This document shows positions 8,169-15,339 of a stretch of DNA of 20,286 nucleotides, piece after piece. Under the pieces are notes generated by a model. That model was not told the origin of the DNA. It searched no databases and saw only the letters and a program-made list of their open reading frames with translations. Numbering within the stretch: the stretch's first letter is position 1; every line of letters begins with the position of its first letter. The translations under genes were made by a program, and so were the position numbers. This DNA comes from an uncultured Lachnoanaerobaculum sp. (GTDB lineage Bacteria; Bacillota; Clostridia; Lachnospirales; Lachnospiraceae): NCBI GenBank assembly GCA_937925515.1, contig CALALP010000035.1, positions 1-20,286 on the forward strand, given 5' to 3'.

Positions 8169-9290
8169 TTAGTTTGTTTTATTATGTATTTCAACAAACT
8201 TAGGGTCATTTTTGATTTCATCAGGAATTTCAATTCCAAGTGCCTTAGCTGTATCTGTATTTACATAGATAAATAAATCATCTTTAAATACTTTTACAGG
8301 AATCTCACTTACATCTTTTCCTTTCAAAACTTGGTCAACCATTCTTGCACTTTCACGACCTAAGTCCTCATAATCAATTCCCATAGTTGCAAAACCACCG
8401 TCCATTACCATTGAGTCTGCACCTACATAGATAGGTTTCTTAGCCTTTATAACTTCCTGCATAAGTACAGGCATAGCTGAGGCTACTGTATTATCATTTG
8501 CAACAAAGAGTGCGTCTACATTGCTAAGAAGAGTAGATGCAGCTGTCTGAAGTTCAGATGCTGATGAAATACTTGATTCTACAATAGTTAAATCATGCTC
8601 TTTTGCAAACTCTTTAAGTAATTCAAGGTTATGTACTGAGTTATTTTCTCCAGGGTTATAGATATATCCAAATGTTTTTGCATCAGGTGTTATTTTTAAT
8701 GCAAGCTCCATAATCTTACCTACTTGAACTGCATCAGAAGTACCTGTCATTCCCTTATCAGTCTTATCGAGAGCTGATACAACACCTGCTCCTATAGGGT
8801 CTGTAATAGCTGTAAATACAACAGGGGTAGTTTTTGCAATTCCCATAGCAGCTTGAGCAACCGGAGTAGCAATAGCAACTACTACATCTTGCTTATTTCC
8901 CTCATATACCTGCATAATACTTGGTAAGTTTGAAAGTTCTCCTTGTGCGTTCTTATAATCTATTATAACATTTTCGCCGTCTATATAGCCTAAATTCTTT
9001 AATTCGTCCATAAGAGCATCATGAATTATATTTAAAGAAGTATGCTCTAGTAACTGTACAACTGCAATTTTTTTCTTTCCACTATCTGCAGTATCATTTG
9101 CCGCCTTAGTTGTTTCACTTTCCTTTGTGGTTTCTTTTTCACTTTCTTTTTTAGTTTCCTCACTACTTGCTTGTTGTGCCTGAGTAGTTTCGCTTGCCTT
9201 CTTTGTATTATCTGCCGGTGTACAACCTGCAAGCATTGACATAATTAACATTGCACTCATTATAGCTTTAACTCCAAATATCTTTTTCAT
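8169..9290 (-). CDS. trpX: Tryptophan-type ABC transporter substrate-binding lipoprotein, TrpX-like (PF04392)
   Basis: This 373-residue precursor has a signal peptide with basic MKK and hydrophobic residues 8-20, ending in the lipobox LAGC with Cys23 as the lipidation site. A hydrophilic Thr/Glu/Lys/Ser linker (about 24-72) leads to the ABC_sub_bind domain, which starts KKIAVVQLLEHTSLN. That domain includes IATPVAQAAM, TAITDPIGAGVVSALD, GYIYNPGENNS and FVANDNTVASAMPVL. It captures solute outside the membrane for the permease and ATPase downstream. The start at 9290 is used rather than 9338 because AAGGAGGAGAAAGAA precedes it and the signal peptide begins there. Expression is very likely controlled by the T-box leader immediately upstream. 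Confidence 0.9.
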   Translation of the reverse strand: MKKIFGVKAIMSAMLIMSMLAGCTPADNTKKASETTQAQQASSEETKKESEKETTKESETTKAANDTADSGKKKIAVVQLLEHTSLNIIHDALMDELKNLGYIDGENVIIDYKNAQGELSNLPSIMQVYEGNKQDVVVAIATPVAQAAMGIAKTTPVVFTAITDPIGAGVVSALDKTDKGMTGTSDAVQVGKIMELALKITPDAKTFGYIYNPGENNSVHNLELLKEFAKEHDLTIVESSISSASELQTAASTLLSNVDALFVANDNTVASAMPVLMQEVIKAKKPIYVGADSMVMDGGFATMGIDYEDLGRESARMVDQVLKGKDVSEIPVKVFKDDLFIYVNTDTAKALGIEIPDEIKNDPKFVEIHNKTN

Positions 9291-9369
9291 TTCTTTCTCC
9301 TCCTTGATTAAAAACAATAAATAATATTTGTATGACATCTTGTTTTATAAAAGTGCAAACCTAATCGAT

Positions 9370-9408
9370 AAAAAAAAGCCTGCCCCTTGTATATACAAAG
9401 GACAAGCT
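9370..9408 (-). terminator. Intrinsic terminator of the T-box leader
   Basis: On the minus strand AGCTTGTCCTTTGTA pairs along its full length with TACAAGGGGCAGGCT (15 bp including four G-U pairs) and is followed by a run of eight T. Its 5' arm contains the CCTTT needed by the antiterminator, so the two folds are mutually exclusive. Confidence 0.92.
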
Positions 9409-9640
9409 GTTATCTGCCTGCGGTACCACCTTTATTAGTGAATAATCACTCTCTCCATGAAGATGCCATCACATCCTCTGCTATGTAACGGTAGCACCGT
9501 CTTGAGATACTAATATACTAGATAATATACTTTCATCAAGCCCTCATGGGTCCATTTACATACCGTAATCTCTATCGGACTCTCAGCAACGCCGACTCTC
9601 TGTAAGTAACTAATATGTTTTATCTCCCAATCAATGGTTT
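9370..9640 (-). ncRNA. T-box riboswitch leader, probable Trp (UGG) specifier
   Basis: Read on the minus strand, this leader contains the T-box sequence AAAGGTGGTACCGC (plus 9420-9433), matching the consensus AGGGTGGNACCGCG. It also has a stem I with GTTGCTGAGAG and a specifier-loop segment GTAAATGGACCC, in which TGG (plus 9552-9554) is followed by the usual A. An ACGGTGCTACCGT hairpin fits stem III. The antiterminator can form by pairing AAAGG (9429-9433) with CCTTT (9397-9401), which excludes the terminator stem. Uncharged tRNA-Trp would bind and allow read-through into the trpX-like operon. The transcript start near 9640 follows from the promoter at 9647-9675. Confidence 0.93.
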
Positions 9641-9646
9641 AGCCAT

Positions 9647-9675
9647 ATCTTACACTTAATCTTTTTTTATGTCAA
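9647..9675 (-). promoter_or_regulatory. Promoter of the T-box/trpX-like operon
   Basis: The minus strand shows TTGACA (plus 9670-9675), a 17-base spacer, then TAAGAT (plus 9647-9652). The -35 is perfect and the -10 has 5 of 6 matches. It places the start of transcription at about 9640, exactly at the 5' edge of the T-box leader. Confidence 0.88.
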
Positions 9676-9757
9676 TACCTATTTTTTAGTTCTTTTATAA
9701 AATGATGAATTATTATAAGTGTAAATATACAAAATAACATCAATTTCTACATTATTT

Positions 9758-9786
9758 TTTATATTTAATTCATAAGTTTAAGTCAA
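9758..9786 (-). promoter_or_regulatory. Possible second, upstream promoter for the same operon
   Basis: TTGACT (plus 9781-9786), 17 bases, TATAAA (plus 9758-9763) on the minus strand. The spacing is ideal, but the region is very AT-rich, so a chance match is possible. It lies between the Rrf2 gene stop and the main T-box promoter. Confidence 0.4.
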
Positions 9787-9867
9787 ATGTTTTCTGCATT
9801 ACTCTGCTTTCTATAAAATAGCAATCCTTAATTTGATAAATTTTAATACAAAAACAATATATTTTAA

Positions 9868-10338
9868 TTATTTACTTTGCACCATCTCTTCCCAATCAAT
9901 TTCGCCATTTTTATAAGTATCTTCATGTAGTAACTCAGACAATTTGAACTGATTTATTTTTTCATTATAGGCCAAAATAGCCTCTGAAAATATTTTTTTT
10001 ATTTTCTCCTCTCCCTCTTTAACATGCTCATAATCAGTGAAAATGCTATATCCTAAATGATGAATTTCAACCTCTTGTTTATCATTTTCTAAAGCCTGCA
10101 TAACTTCCATTAAGCTAATTTCTTCAACAGATTTATTTAATACATAGCCCCCTGTTTTACTTGCAGTAGATGAAATTAAATTTACTTTTGACAACTTCAT
10201 TAAAATCTTTTTTAGATAAGAATCAGATACATTTAAAATTTTACTTAATGTTTGACTCTTGACAGGTGTATGATTTTTTTGTAATGCTAACATTATAAGT
10301 ACATAAGCAGCCTGCTCTATGCTTTTATTAAATTTCAT
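9868..10338 (-). CDS. Rrf2-family transcriptional regulator without cysteines
   Basis: This 156-residue protein has the Rrf2 winged-helix pattern: EQAAYVLIMLAL, SQTLSKILNVSDSYLKKILMKL (recognition region, about 28-50) and the wing STASKTGGYVLNKSVEEISL. The stretch ISLMEVMQALE is the usual Rrf2 dimer-helix entry. Many Rrf2 proteins (IscR, NsrR, RsrR) hold an Fe-S cluster through three cysteines. This one has no cysteine at all, so it cannot sense in that way and resembles CymR- or YwnA-type members. Its ATG overlaps the stop of the GNAT-like gene (ATGA), so the two are made together. It probably controls this operon or a linked target, which is inference. Confidence 0.85.
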   Translation of the reverse strand: MKFNKSIEQAAYVLIMLALQKNHTPVKSQTLSKILNVSDSYLKKILMKLSKVNLISSTASKTGGYVLNKSVEEISLMEVMQALENDKQEVEIHHLGYSIFTDYEHVKEGEEKIKKIFSEAILAYNEKINQFKLSELLHEDTYKNGEIDWEEMVQSK

Positions 10339-11324
10339 TTTTCAAGCTCCTTTTTTGCTACTTTCAGAATTGAACCATATAATTTGGCTGCCATATTTGC
10401 TCCTGCATTTGTCAAAAAACTTTTAAATATTGGAGTAGGTACTTCTATTTCTATAATCCAAGTAACTTGTATCTCTTTATCAGAAAGCTCTTTAAACTGT
10501 ATTTGGGTATAGTCTTGTTTGACTTTTGGAAATGAATTATTAACCTTATAATTTATAAAATGATTTTCTTTTACAGAAGTAATTTCCTCAAAATACCAAC
10601 CTGCAATCATTACTATATCTCTTTTAGCATTTGATTCAATATCTTGGTAAAACTCTTTAGAATAATTAACAGGTTCTGTCAAATTTTTTTCAGGTGTATT
10701 ATCAGCAGCAAATAAATAAAGATATTCACACCCAATCTGCGAACATATATCTAAAACCTTAGGCACAATTATCTCCCAAAATACAAAGAAACCAAGTGGA
10801 AAACTTATCTCTATTGGACATTTATAGTTTTTATTTTTACAAACATGCGAAAGTTCTATTCCGGAATAAGTCTTTCTTGCTCTTATTACATTATCCCCCT
10901 CTTTTGTTCTATCTTTATCTTCACTGACTTTTAATTTATTTTTATAATCTTGTTCTATAATATTTCTCAAATTTTCCTTGTTAATATCTATATCTTCAAA
11001 CCAACTCAAAACTTCCTCTAATGCATCATCTACTGATTTATGCTTGCCTGTCTTTAACATATCAATACATGTTACATATATCTCATTTTCATTATCATTA
11101 AAAATGTTTTGTCTATTAACTTCTAAATCATATAAAATTCCTGTTTTTAATCCAAAAAAGAAGACAATATCATTAGTTTCACAATCTTTTACAAGATATA
11201 TCTTTGTGATATGATTACTGTCTTCTTCCCATGCTGTTTTCTTGATATAATATTCAAGACTACTACCATTGTCATTTGCTTTAAATTTTTCTAAAAGTGA
11301 TTTATGTATACTATCGGAGTTCAT
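10335..11324 (-). CDS. GNAT-like protein of unknown function, possible toxin partner of the Panacea protein
   Basis: This protein has 329 residues if started at the ATG. Residues 20-70 (LEYYIKKTAWEEDSNHITKI, then YLVKD and FFFGLKTG) and 154-228 (GIELSHVCKN ... IIVPKVLDICSQIGCEYLYL, then FAADNT and EFYQDI) follow the strand/helix order of GNAT acetyltransferases. The acetyl-CoA loop RxxGxG is not recognisable; FPLGFF occupies that place. A C-terminal extension (about 235-329) has no assignment. The ATG at 11324 lacks a ribosome site. The frame is open for 18 more codons, back to an ATT at 11376-11378 that overlaps the upstream stop and has AAGGTGA five bases before it, so the true start may be there. 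The 3' end overlaps the Rrf2 gene by 4 bases. The functional call is inference; only remote fold resemblance was judged by eye. Confidence 0.6.
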   Translation of the reverse strand: MNSDSIHKSLLEKFKANDNGSSLEYYIKKTAWEEDSNHITKIYLVKDCETNDIVFFFGLKTGILYDLEVNRQNIFNDNENEIYVTCIDMLKTGKHKSVDDALEEVLSWFEDIDINKENLRNIIEQDYKNKLKVSEDKDRTKEGDNVIRARKTYSGIELSHVCKNKNYKCPIEISFPLGFFVFWEIIVPKVLDICSQIGCEYLYLFAADNTPEKNLTEPVNYSKEFYQDIESNAKRDIVMIAGWYFEEITSVKENHFINYKVNNSFPKVKQDYTQIQFKELSDKEIQVTWIIEIEVPTPIFKSFLTNAGANMAAKLYGSILKVAKKELEK

Positions 11325-11373
11325 AAGAACTAACTCAAAACGATTTCTTAAGTATTCTCTCTGCTCTTTAATA

Positions 11374-11865
11374 TTAATTTAAATCACCTTCTTTCCTTAA
11401 GCCTGACTCTACTTGTCTTCTCCAACGAAGTTCTCTTTCTGCATCTAAACGCATACAACCTAGCACAAGCTTATTACTTCCATTTTCATTAGCCTTTAAG
11501 CCTTTTCTAGCAGACTTCCAAGATAACTCTGCATGTGATAAACCACTGAGATTCCATGAAGACACTTTACCATATCTTTTGTATACTGACCTCAAAAGAT
11601 TTTCTGTATCTTCTGATACTTTTCCTAAAGCTGATGAAAACAATACTTCATCATTATTTTTATATGCATCTCTTACTTCAACTAGAACAGGACCATATTT
11701 CCAACCCTCAAACTCTGAATCAAAAAGAGGCTCTTTATTATACATAAGAGATTCTCTTTGAGCAAAATACATAAGTTTATGCATCTTCATTTGGTCTACA
11801 TCTGTTCCATTTTCATTTTTAAATAAATCATTTAAAAACTTAGCTACAACTAAAGTTTTCTCCAT
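11374..11865 (-). CDS. Panacea-domain protein (DUF4065, SocA/GepA-like antitoxin)
   Basis: This 163-residue protein carries the Panacea core: KLMYFAQRESLM (30-41), EPLFDSEFEGWKYGPV (45-60), then LSGLSHAELSWKSAR (107-120), matching the LS-x(2)-[TS]H-x(3)-W region. Known members (SocA, PanA proteins) are antitoxins, or adaptor-like proteins encoded beside unrelated toxins. The start at 11865 is preferred over a GTG at 11874 because AAGGAGGTG lies eight bases upstream and would cover the GTG. It is the first gene of a three-gene operon with the GNAT-like and Rrf2 genes, transcribed from a near-consensus promoter at 11895-11923. The C terminus is basic and charged. Whether it neutralises its neighbour is untested. 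Confidence 0.85.
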   Translation of the reverse strand: MEKTLVVAKFLNDLFKNENGTDVDQMKMHKLMYFAQRESLMYNKEPLFDSEFEGWKYGPVLVEVRDAYKNNDEVLFSSALGKVSEDTENLLRSVYKRYGKVSSWNLSGLSHAELSWKSARKGLKANENGSNKLVLGCMRLDAERELRWRRQVESGLRKEGDLN

Positions 11866-11894
11866 AATGTACACCTCCTTATATTGATATGATC

Positions 11895-11923
11895 ATTGTA
11901 GCACAATCTATAAATATTATCAA
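11895..11923 (-). promoter_or_regulatory. Promoter of the Panacea/GNAT-like/Rrf2 operon
   Basis: On the minus strand TTGATA (plus 11918-11923), a 17-base spacer and TACAAT (plus 11895-11900) give 5 of 6 matches in each box. The ATG lies about 30 bases beyond the -10, leaving a short leader with AAGGAGG. Confidence 0.8.
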
Positions 11924-12013
11924 ATATGAATTATTTTAATTACTTTATCAAGTATTCCGTATTTTAACAAAAATGTAGTCAAAATCAAGCTATTTTTTAC
12001 CTTGTATAAAAAC

Positions 12014-12043
12014 TTACATTCCCCTAGTACTATTCATTAATAT
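12014..12043 (+). promoter_or_regulatory. Possible promoter of the ABC-2 exporter operon
   Basis: TTACAT (12014-12019), 18 bases, TAATAT (12038-12043) lies about 45 bases before the ATPase start. It is the best match in the 222-base divergent gap. The rest of the gap holds only AT-rich sequence and the opposite-facing promoter. Confidence 0.45.
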
Positions 12044-12087
12044 ATGTTAGAATTTTATCAAAATACTAGCCAAATTCGAGGTACTAC

Positions 12088-13080
12088 ATGAATGTAATCA
12101 ACATTAAAGACCTAAGTAAAGAATTTTACATAAATGAGCATAAAACATTTAAAGACTACTTTAGTTTTAAAAAGAACAAAAAGGTTATAAAATCCGTAAA
12201 GAATGTATCATTTGAAGTAAACAAGGGAGAAACAGTAGGTCTAATCGGTCTAAATGGTGTAGGAAAAAGCACACTTATAAAAATGATGACAGGTATACTT
12301 GCACCGACTTCAGGCGAAATAAAAATACTTGGAAATGAACCTTTTAGCTCAAGGCTTATAAATAATAGAAAAATTTCAACTGTTTTTGGGCAAAGATGTA
12401 AGCTAAGGTGGGATATTTCAGCAATGGAGTCCTACTATCTTATCAAAGATATGTACAATGTAAGTGATAAGGACTTTAATGAAAGAATAGAGCAGTTATC
12501 CTTAGTATTAAAACTTGAAAACATAATAAATAAACCTGTCAGAACACTAAGTTTAGGTCAGAAAATGAAAGCTGAACTTGCAGGTGCATTTTTATATAAT
12601 CCTGAAATAATCTTCTTAGATGAGCCTACTATCGGTCTTGACATACTTACAAAGGACTCTATCTATGAATTTCTTGATTCTATCAAAGGCAATTCTACTA
12701 TTATACTTACTACACATGACTTTGAGGATATTGAAAAGATTTGTGATAGGGTTATAGTGTTGCATGAGGGAAATATTATCCATGACAGTCCTGCAAAAGA
12801 CATTTCCAAAATATATGATAAAAAATTACTTGAGATTGTATTTAATAATGTTGACAAACTTAAAAATAAGCTGGATTTTAAAGACTATAATTATCAGTTA
12901 GAAGATAATATTATGAGAATTGACTTGTCAAATGTCAAATCAAAATCAGAGCTTATAAAAAATATTTATGACAGGTATGAGGACTTAATAGATTATGTGC
13001 AGGTAACTAAGCCTAGTTTCAAGGACTCCTTAAAATATTTTCTAAATGAAAGTCTTATGGGGGATAAAAATGAAGTATAA
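12088..13080 (+). CDS. ABC-2 exporter ATP-binding protein (COG4586 type)
   Basis: This 330-residue ATPase has Walker A GLNGVGKS (54-61), signature LSLGQ (154-158), Walker B IIFLDE (174-179) and His210. Residues after about 225 form the extra C-terminal domain common in DrrA-like exporters. The segment STVFGQRCKLRWDI between Q-loop and signature is characteristic of COG4586, whose genes travel with two permeases, as here. It energises export of an unknown substrate at the inner face of the membrane. The start has CGAGGTACTAC before the ATG. The stop overlaps the first permease gene by 11 bases, so all three genes are translationally linked. Confidence 0.9.
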   Translation: MNVINIKDLSKEFYINEHKTFKDYFSFKKNKKVIKSVKNVSFEVNKGETVGLIGLNGVGKSTLIKMMTGILAPTSGEIKILGNEPFSSRLINNRKISTVFGQRCKLRWDISAMESYYLIKDMYNVSDKDFNERIEQLSLVLKLENIINKPVRTLSLGQKMKAELAGAFLYNPEIIFLDEPTIGLDILTKDSIYEFLDSIKGNSTIILTTHDFEDIEKICDRVIVLHEGNIIHDSPAKDISKIYDKKLLEIVFNNVDKLKNKLDFKDYNYQLEDNIMRIDLSNVKSKSELIKNIYDRYEDLIDYVQVTKPSFKDSLKYFLNESLMGDKNEV

Positions 13081-13852
13081 AATAGGAAAAAGACTCATAA
13101 AGATAGGCTTTTTAACCAATCAGATATATAAAGAGGCAATTTTAGTCAATGTACTAACTAATTTTTTATTTATAATCATGCAGTATTATATGTGGAAAGC
13201 TGTTTATGAAACTAACTCTATGGATATGTATTCTTTTAAGGAAATGTTTTCTTACATAATTTTAGCACAACTAATAGGGAATATTTATCCTGTAAATGTA
13301 AGCCGACGTATAGGGCAACTTGTGAGAACAGGGGATATTTCGCTTACATTATTAAATCCATTTTCATTTATAGAACAGCTTTTCTTTGAAAATGTAGGAA
13401 CAAGTCTTTTTAAATTACTTATTACAAATATACCATTATATGTAATGTATCTGATTTTTATAGGGGTAAATGTTTCGGTCTTAAATGTACTTAAATTTAT
13501 ATTGATACTTATGTTTAGCTACTTTTTTTACTTTGTGTTTGAACTTTTGTTTGGTATATTATCATTTTACACTAAGAGCAGTTGGGGCTTAAATAGTTTT
13601 AAATATGTAATCATAGTACTTTTTTCAGGGCGACTAATGCCACTTAATTTCTATCCACAAAGTATCTTAAAGATACTTAATTTACTTCCATTTAAATATA
13701 TGTACAATGTACCTATTTCAATACTTTTAGGAAAGTTTTCAAACTTTTGGGGTATGCTTTTCTTACTAGGAATAAACCTTATAATTATATTTTTGATATA
13801 CAAAATATCTTTTGCTAAGACAATAAAAAGACTTACTATACAAGGTGGTTAA
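13070..13852 (+). CDS. ABC-2 type permease, first of two (PF06182-like, COG4587/3694 type)
   Basis: This 260-residue protein has six hydrophobic segments. It opens MKYKIGKRLIKIGFLTNQIY and has a periplasm-side start YYMWKAVYE, which is usual for the PF06182 permeases. A conserved block SRRIGQLVRTGDISLTLLNP (cytoplasmic coupling region) has a counterpart, YYIRRGEFDRFLTLPYHP, in the second permease. The start at ATG 13070 is chosen over an in-frame ATG at 13046 because GGGGGATAAAA precedes it. It follows the ATPase with an 11-base overlap and is followed after one base by the second permease, so it is one half of a heterodimeric membrane channel. The exact family number of each half was not resolved. 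Confidence 0.85.
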   Translation: MKYKIGKRLIKIGFLTNQIYKEAILVNVLTNFLFIIMQYYMWKAVYETNSMDMYSFKEMFSYIILAQLIGNIYPVNVSRRIGQLVRTGDISLTLLNPFSFIEQLFFENVGTSLFKLLITNIPLYVMYLIFIGVNVSVLNVLKFILILMFSYFFYFVFELLFGILSFYTKSSWGLNSFKYVIIVLFSGRLMPLNFYPQSILKILNLLPFKYMYNVPISILLGKFSNFWGMLFLLGINLIIIFLIYKISFAKTIKRLTIQGG

Positions 13853-13853
13853 G

Positions 13854-14690
13854 ATGAGTAAAATTAATGACTATATAAAAATTTATAAAACTATGTTTAA
13901 AATCAATGTTAAATCCCTGATGATTTATGATATGGACTTTATCCTTGGTATCATTGCGATGATTATAAAAACAGTTATAAACTTCTCAATGATACTTATT
14001 CTATTTAATGTAATAACCAATATAAAGGGGTGGACTTTTAATGAAATGTTATTTCTATATGGAATCAGTACAACCTCATTTTCTCTTTGGCACTGCTTTT
14101 TTATAGAAACTATAACTATTCCTTATTATATCAGAAGAGGAGAATTTGACCGTTTTTTAACTCTCCCCTATCATCCACTTTTTTTAATTCTAATAGAATG
14201 TTTTGATGAGGACGGTTGGGGAGAGCTTATATTTGGTATTGTAATAAGTATAATTTCAATAATAAGATTAAAATTATACACTCCACTTATCTTAGTTTTG
14301 CCTATAATATGGATTGCAGGTTGCCTTGTATACGCAGGAATATCAACTCTGCTTTCAACTGTATCATTTTTTACAGTTGACAATACAGACCTTACAGATT
14401 TAACTATGGAGCTAAATAGTTTTTCAAAATATCCACTAAGCATATATAGTACAGCTCTTAAAGTAATCTTTACTGTTTTTCTACCAATAGGCTTTACTGC
14501 ATATTATCCAAGTCTTATATTTTTACATGGTATTACCTTGGAAAATGTAATACTGCTCATACTTACAATATTTATAGCTATAATTTTCTTTATTCTAAGT
14601 TTTGTAATATGGGATAAATGTTTAAAAAATACACAAGCAGTGGTTACTAAGCTTTATTGCAAAAATGTTTTACACTATAATACTTTTTAG
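13854..14690 (+). CDS. ABC-2 type permease, second of two (PF06182-like)
   Basis: This 278-residue protein has six hydrophobic segments and the coupling block YYIRRGEFDRFLTLPYHP. That block parallels the first permease and identifies a related subunit. The ATG at 13854 has AAGGTGG five bases upstream; a GTG at 13845 lies inside that ribosome site and is rejected. The C terminus (FVIWDKCLKNTQAVV onward) departs from the W-x(3)-LK-x-Y-xSxG ending usual in this family. Its last 44 bases also overlap the end of the convergent LtrA-like gene. This suggests that the original stop was lost or altered, so the final 12-18 residues may be read-through sequence. Function otherwise follows the operon. 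Confidence 0.82.
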   Translation: MSKINDYIKIYKTMFKINVKSLMIYDMDFILGIIAMIIKTVINFSMILILFNVITNIKGWTFNEMLFLYGISTTSFSLWHCFFIETITIPYYIRRGEFDRFLTLPYHPLFLILIECFDEDGWGELIFGIVISIISIIRLKLYTPLILVLPIIWIAGCLVYAGISTLLSTVSFFTVDNTDLTDLTMELNSFSKYPLSIYSTALKVIFTVFLPIGFTAYYPSLIFLHGITLENVILLILTIFIAIIFFILSFVIWDKCLKNTQAVVTKLYCKNVLHYNTF

Positions 14691-15306
14691 TAAGTAAAAC
14701 AAAATTCCCACATACTGTAATAAACATTCCAAGCAGTGTGAAACTATTATTTCCACTGCCAATAATTATGACTGCAATACCTATAACAATCATTAGTAAA
14801 GATAATAAAATATCATTTTTACTAAGCTTAATATTCTTATAATAATATATTGAATCTGAAAACAGTGCAGCATAGTAAACAAGCATTGAAACTATAATAA
14901 GCTTTACAAGGAAAATGAAATTAACATCATTTTTCACTGCAAAATCAACTGCAACTGTCAGTAAGTTAATACTTATTATAATTGCAAAATGGCTATACAT
15001 CCATACAAGCCCCCTTGTACTTTGATGAGAATTTACCATATTGTGGTTATTTACAACGTAGCAACCAAACAATAGTACAATTATTCCAAATGCTATGATA
15101 CTGTTAATGCCAAAATTTTCAACCTTAAAATACCAAGCTTGTAAAATTATCAATGCCACTATAATATATTTATAAAATGTAACCCCTGAAACTGCTCCCT
15201 CATGTGGGTGATGTATTATTGAGGTCAGCTTAGATATGGAGTAAACGTAAATTAAATCATAAAATAACTCAAGTAAAGCAACCTTTTTTTCCTTTATCTT
15301 TTCCAA
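14647..15306 (-). CDS. Short LtrA-like membrane protein (PF06772-like)
   Basis: This 219-residue protein has about seven hydrophobic helices. The opening KVALLELFYDLIYVYSISKL is the hallmark of low-temperature-requirement protein A, whose first helix carries LELFFDLVFV. Full LtrA proteins are often near 350-400 residues, while a shorter clade of about 210 exists in Firmicutes; this gene fits the latter. The molecular role of the family is not established. The start is TTG (15304-15306) with GGGAG upstream; no better ATG exists. It follows dapL after 33 bases, likely in one transcript with the phosphatase gene. Its 3' end overlaps the convergent permease gene by 44 bases, with no terminator between them. 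Confidence 0.75.
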   Translation of the reverse strand: MEKIKEKKVALLELFYDLIYVYSISKLTSIIHHPHEGAVSGVTFYKYIIVALIILQAWYFKVENFGINSIIAFGIIVLLFGCYVVNNHNMVNSHQSTRGLVWMYSHFAIIISINLLTVAVDFAVKNDVNFIFLVKLIIVSMLVYYAALFSDSIYYYKNIKLSKNDILLSLLMIVIGIAVIIIGSGNNSFTLLGMFITVCGNFVLLTKKYYSVKHFCNKA

Positions 15307-15339
15307 AATACTCTCCCTTTTAAAAAAGTTTTATCACAA

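Noticed and set aside
9047..9232. A 61-codon minus-strand frame inside the trpX-like gene
   Set aside because: It is a frame-shifted reading of the Thr/Glu/Lys linker, which explains its Lys/Arg-rich composition.
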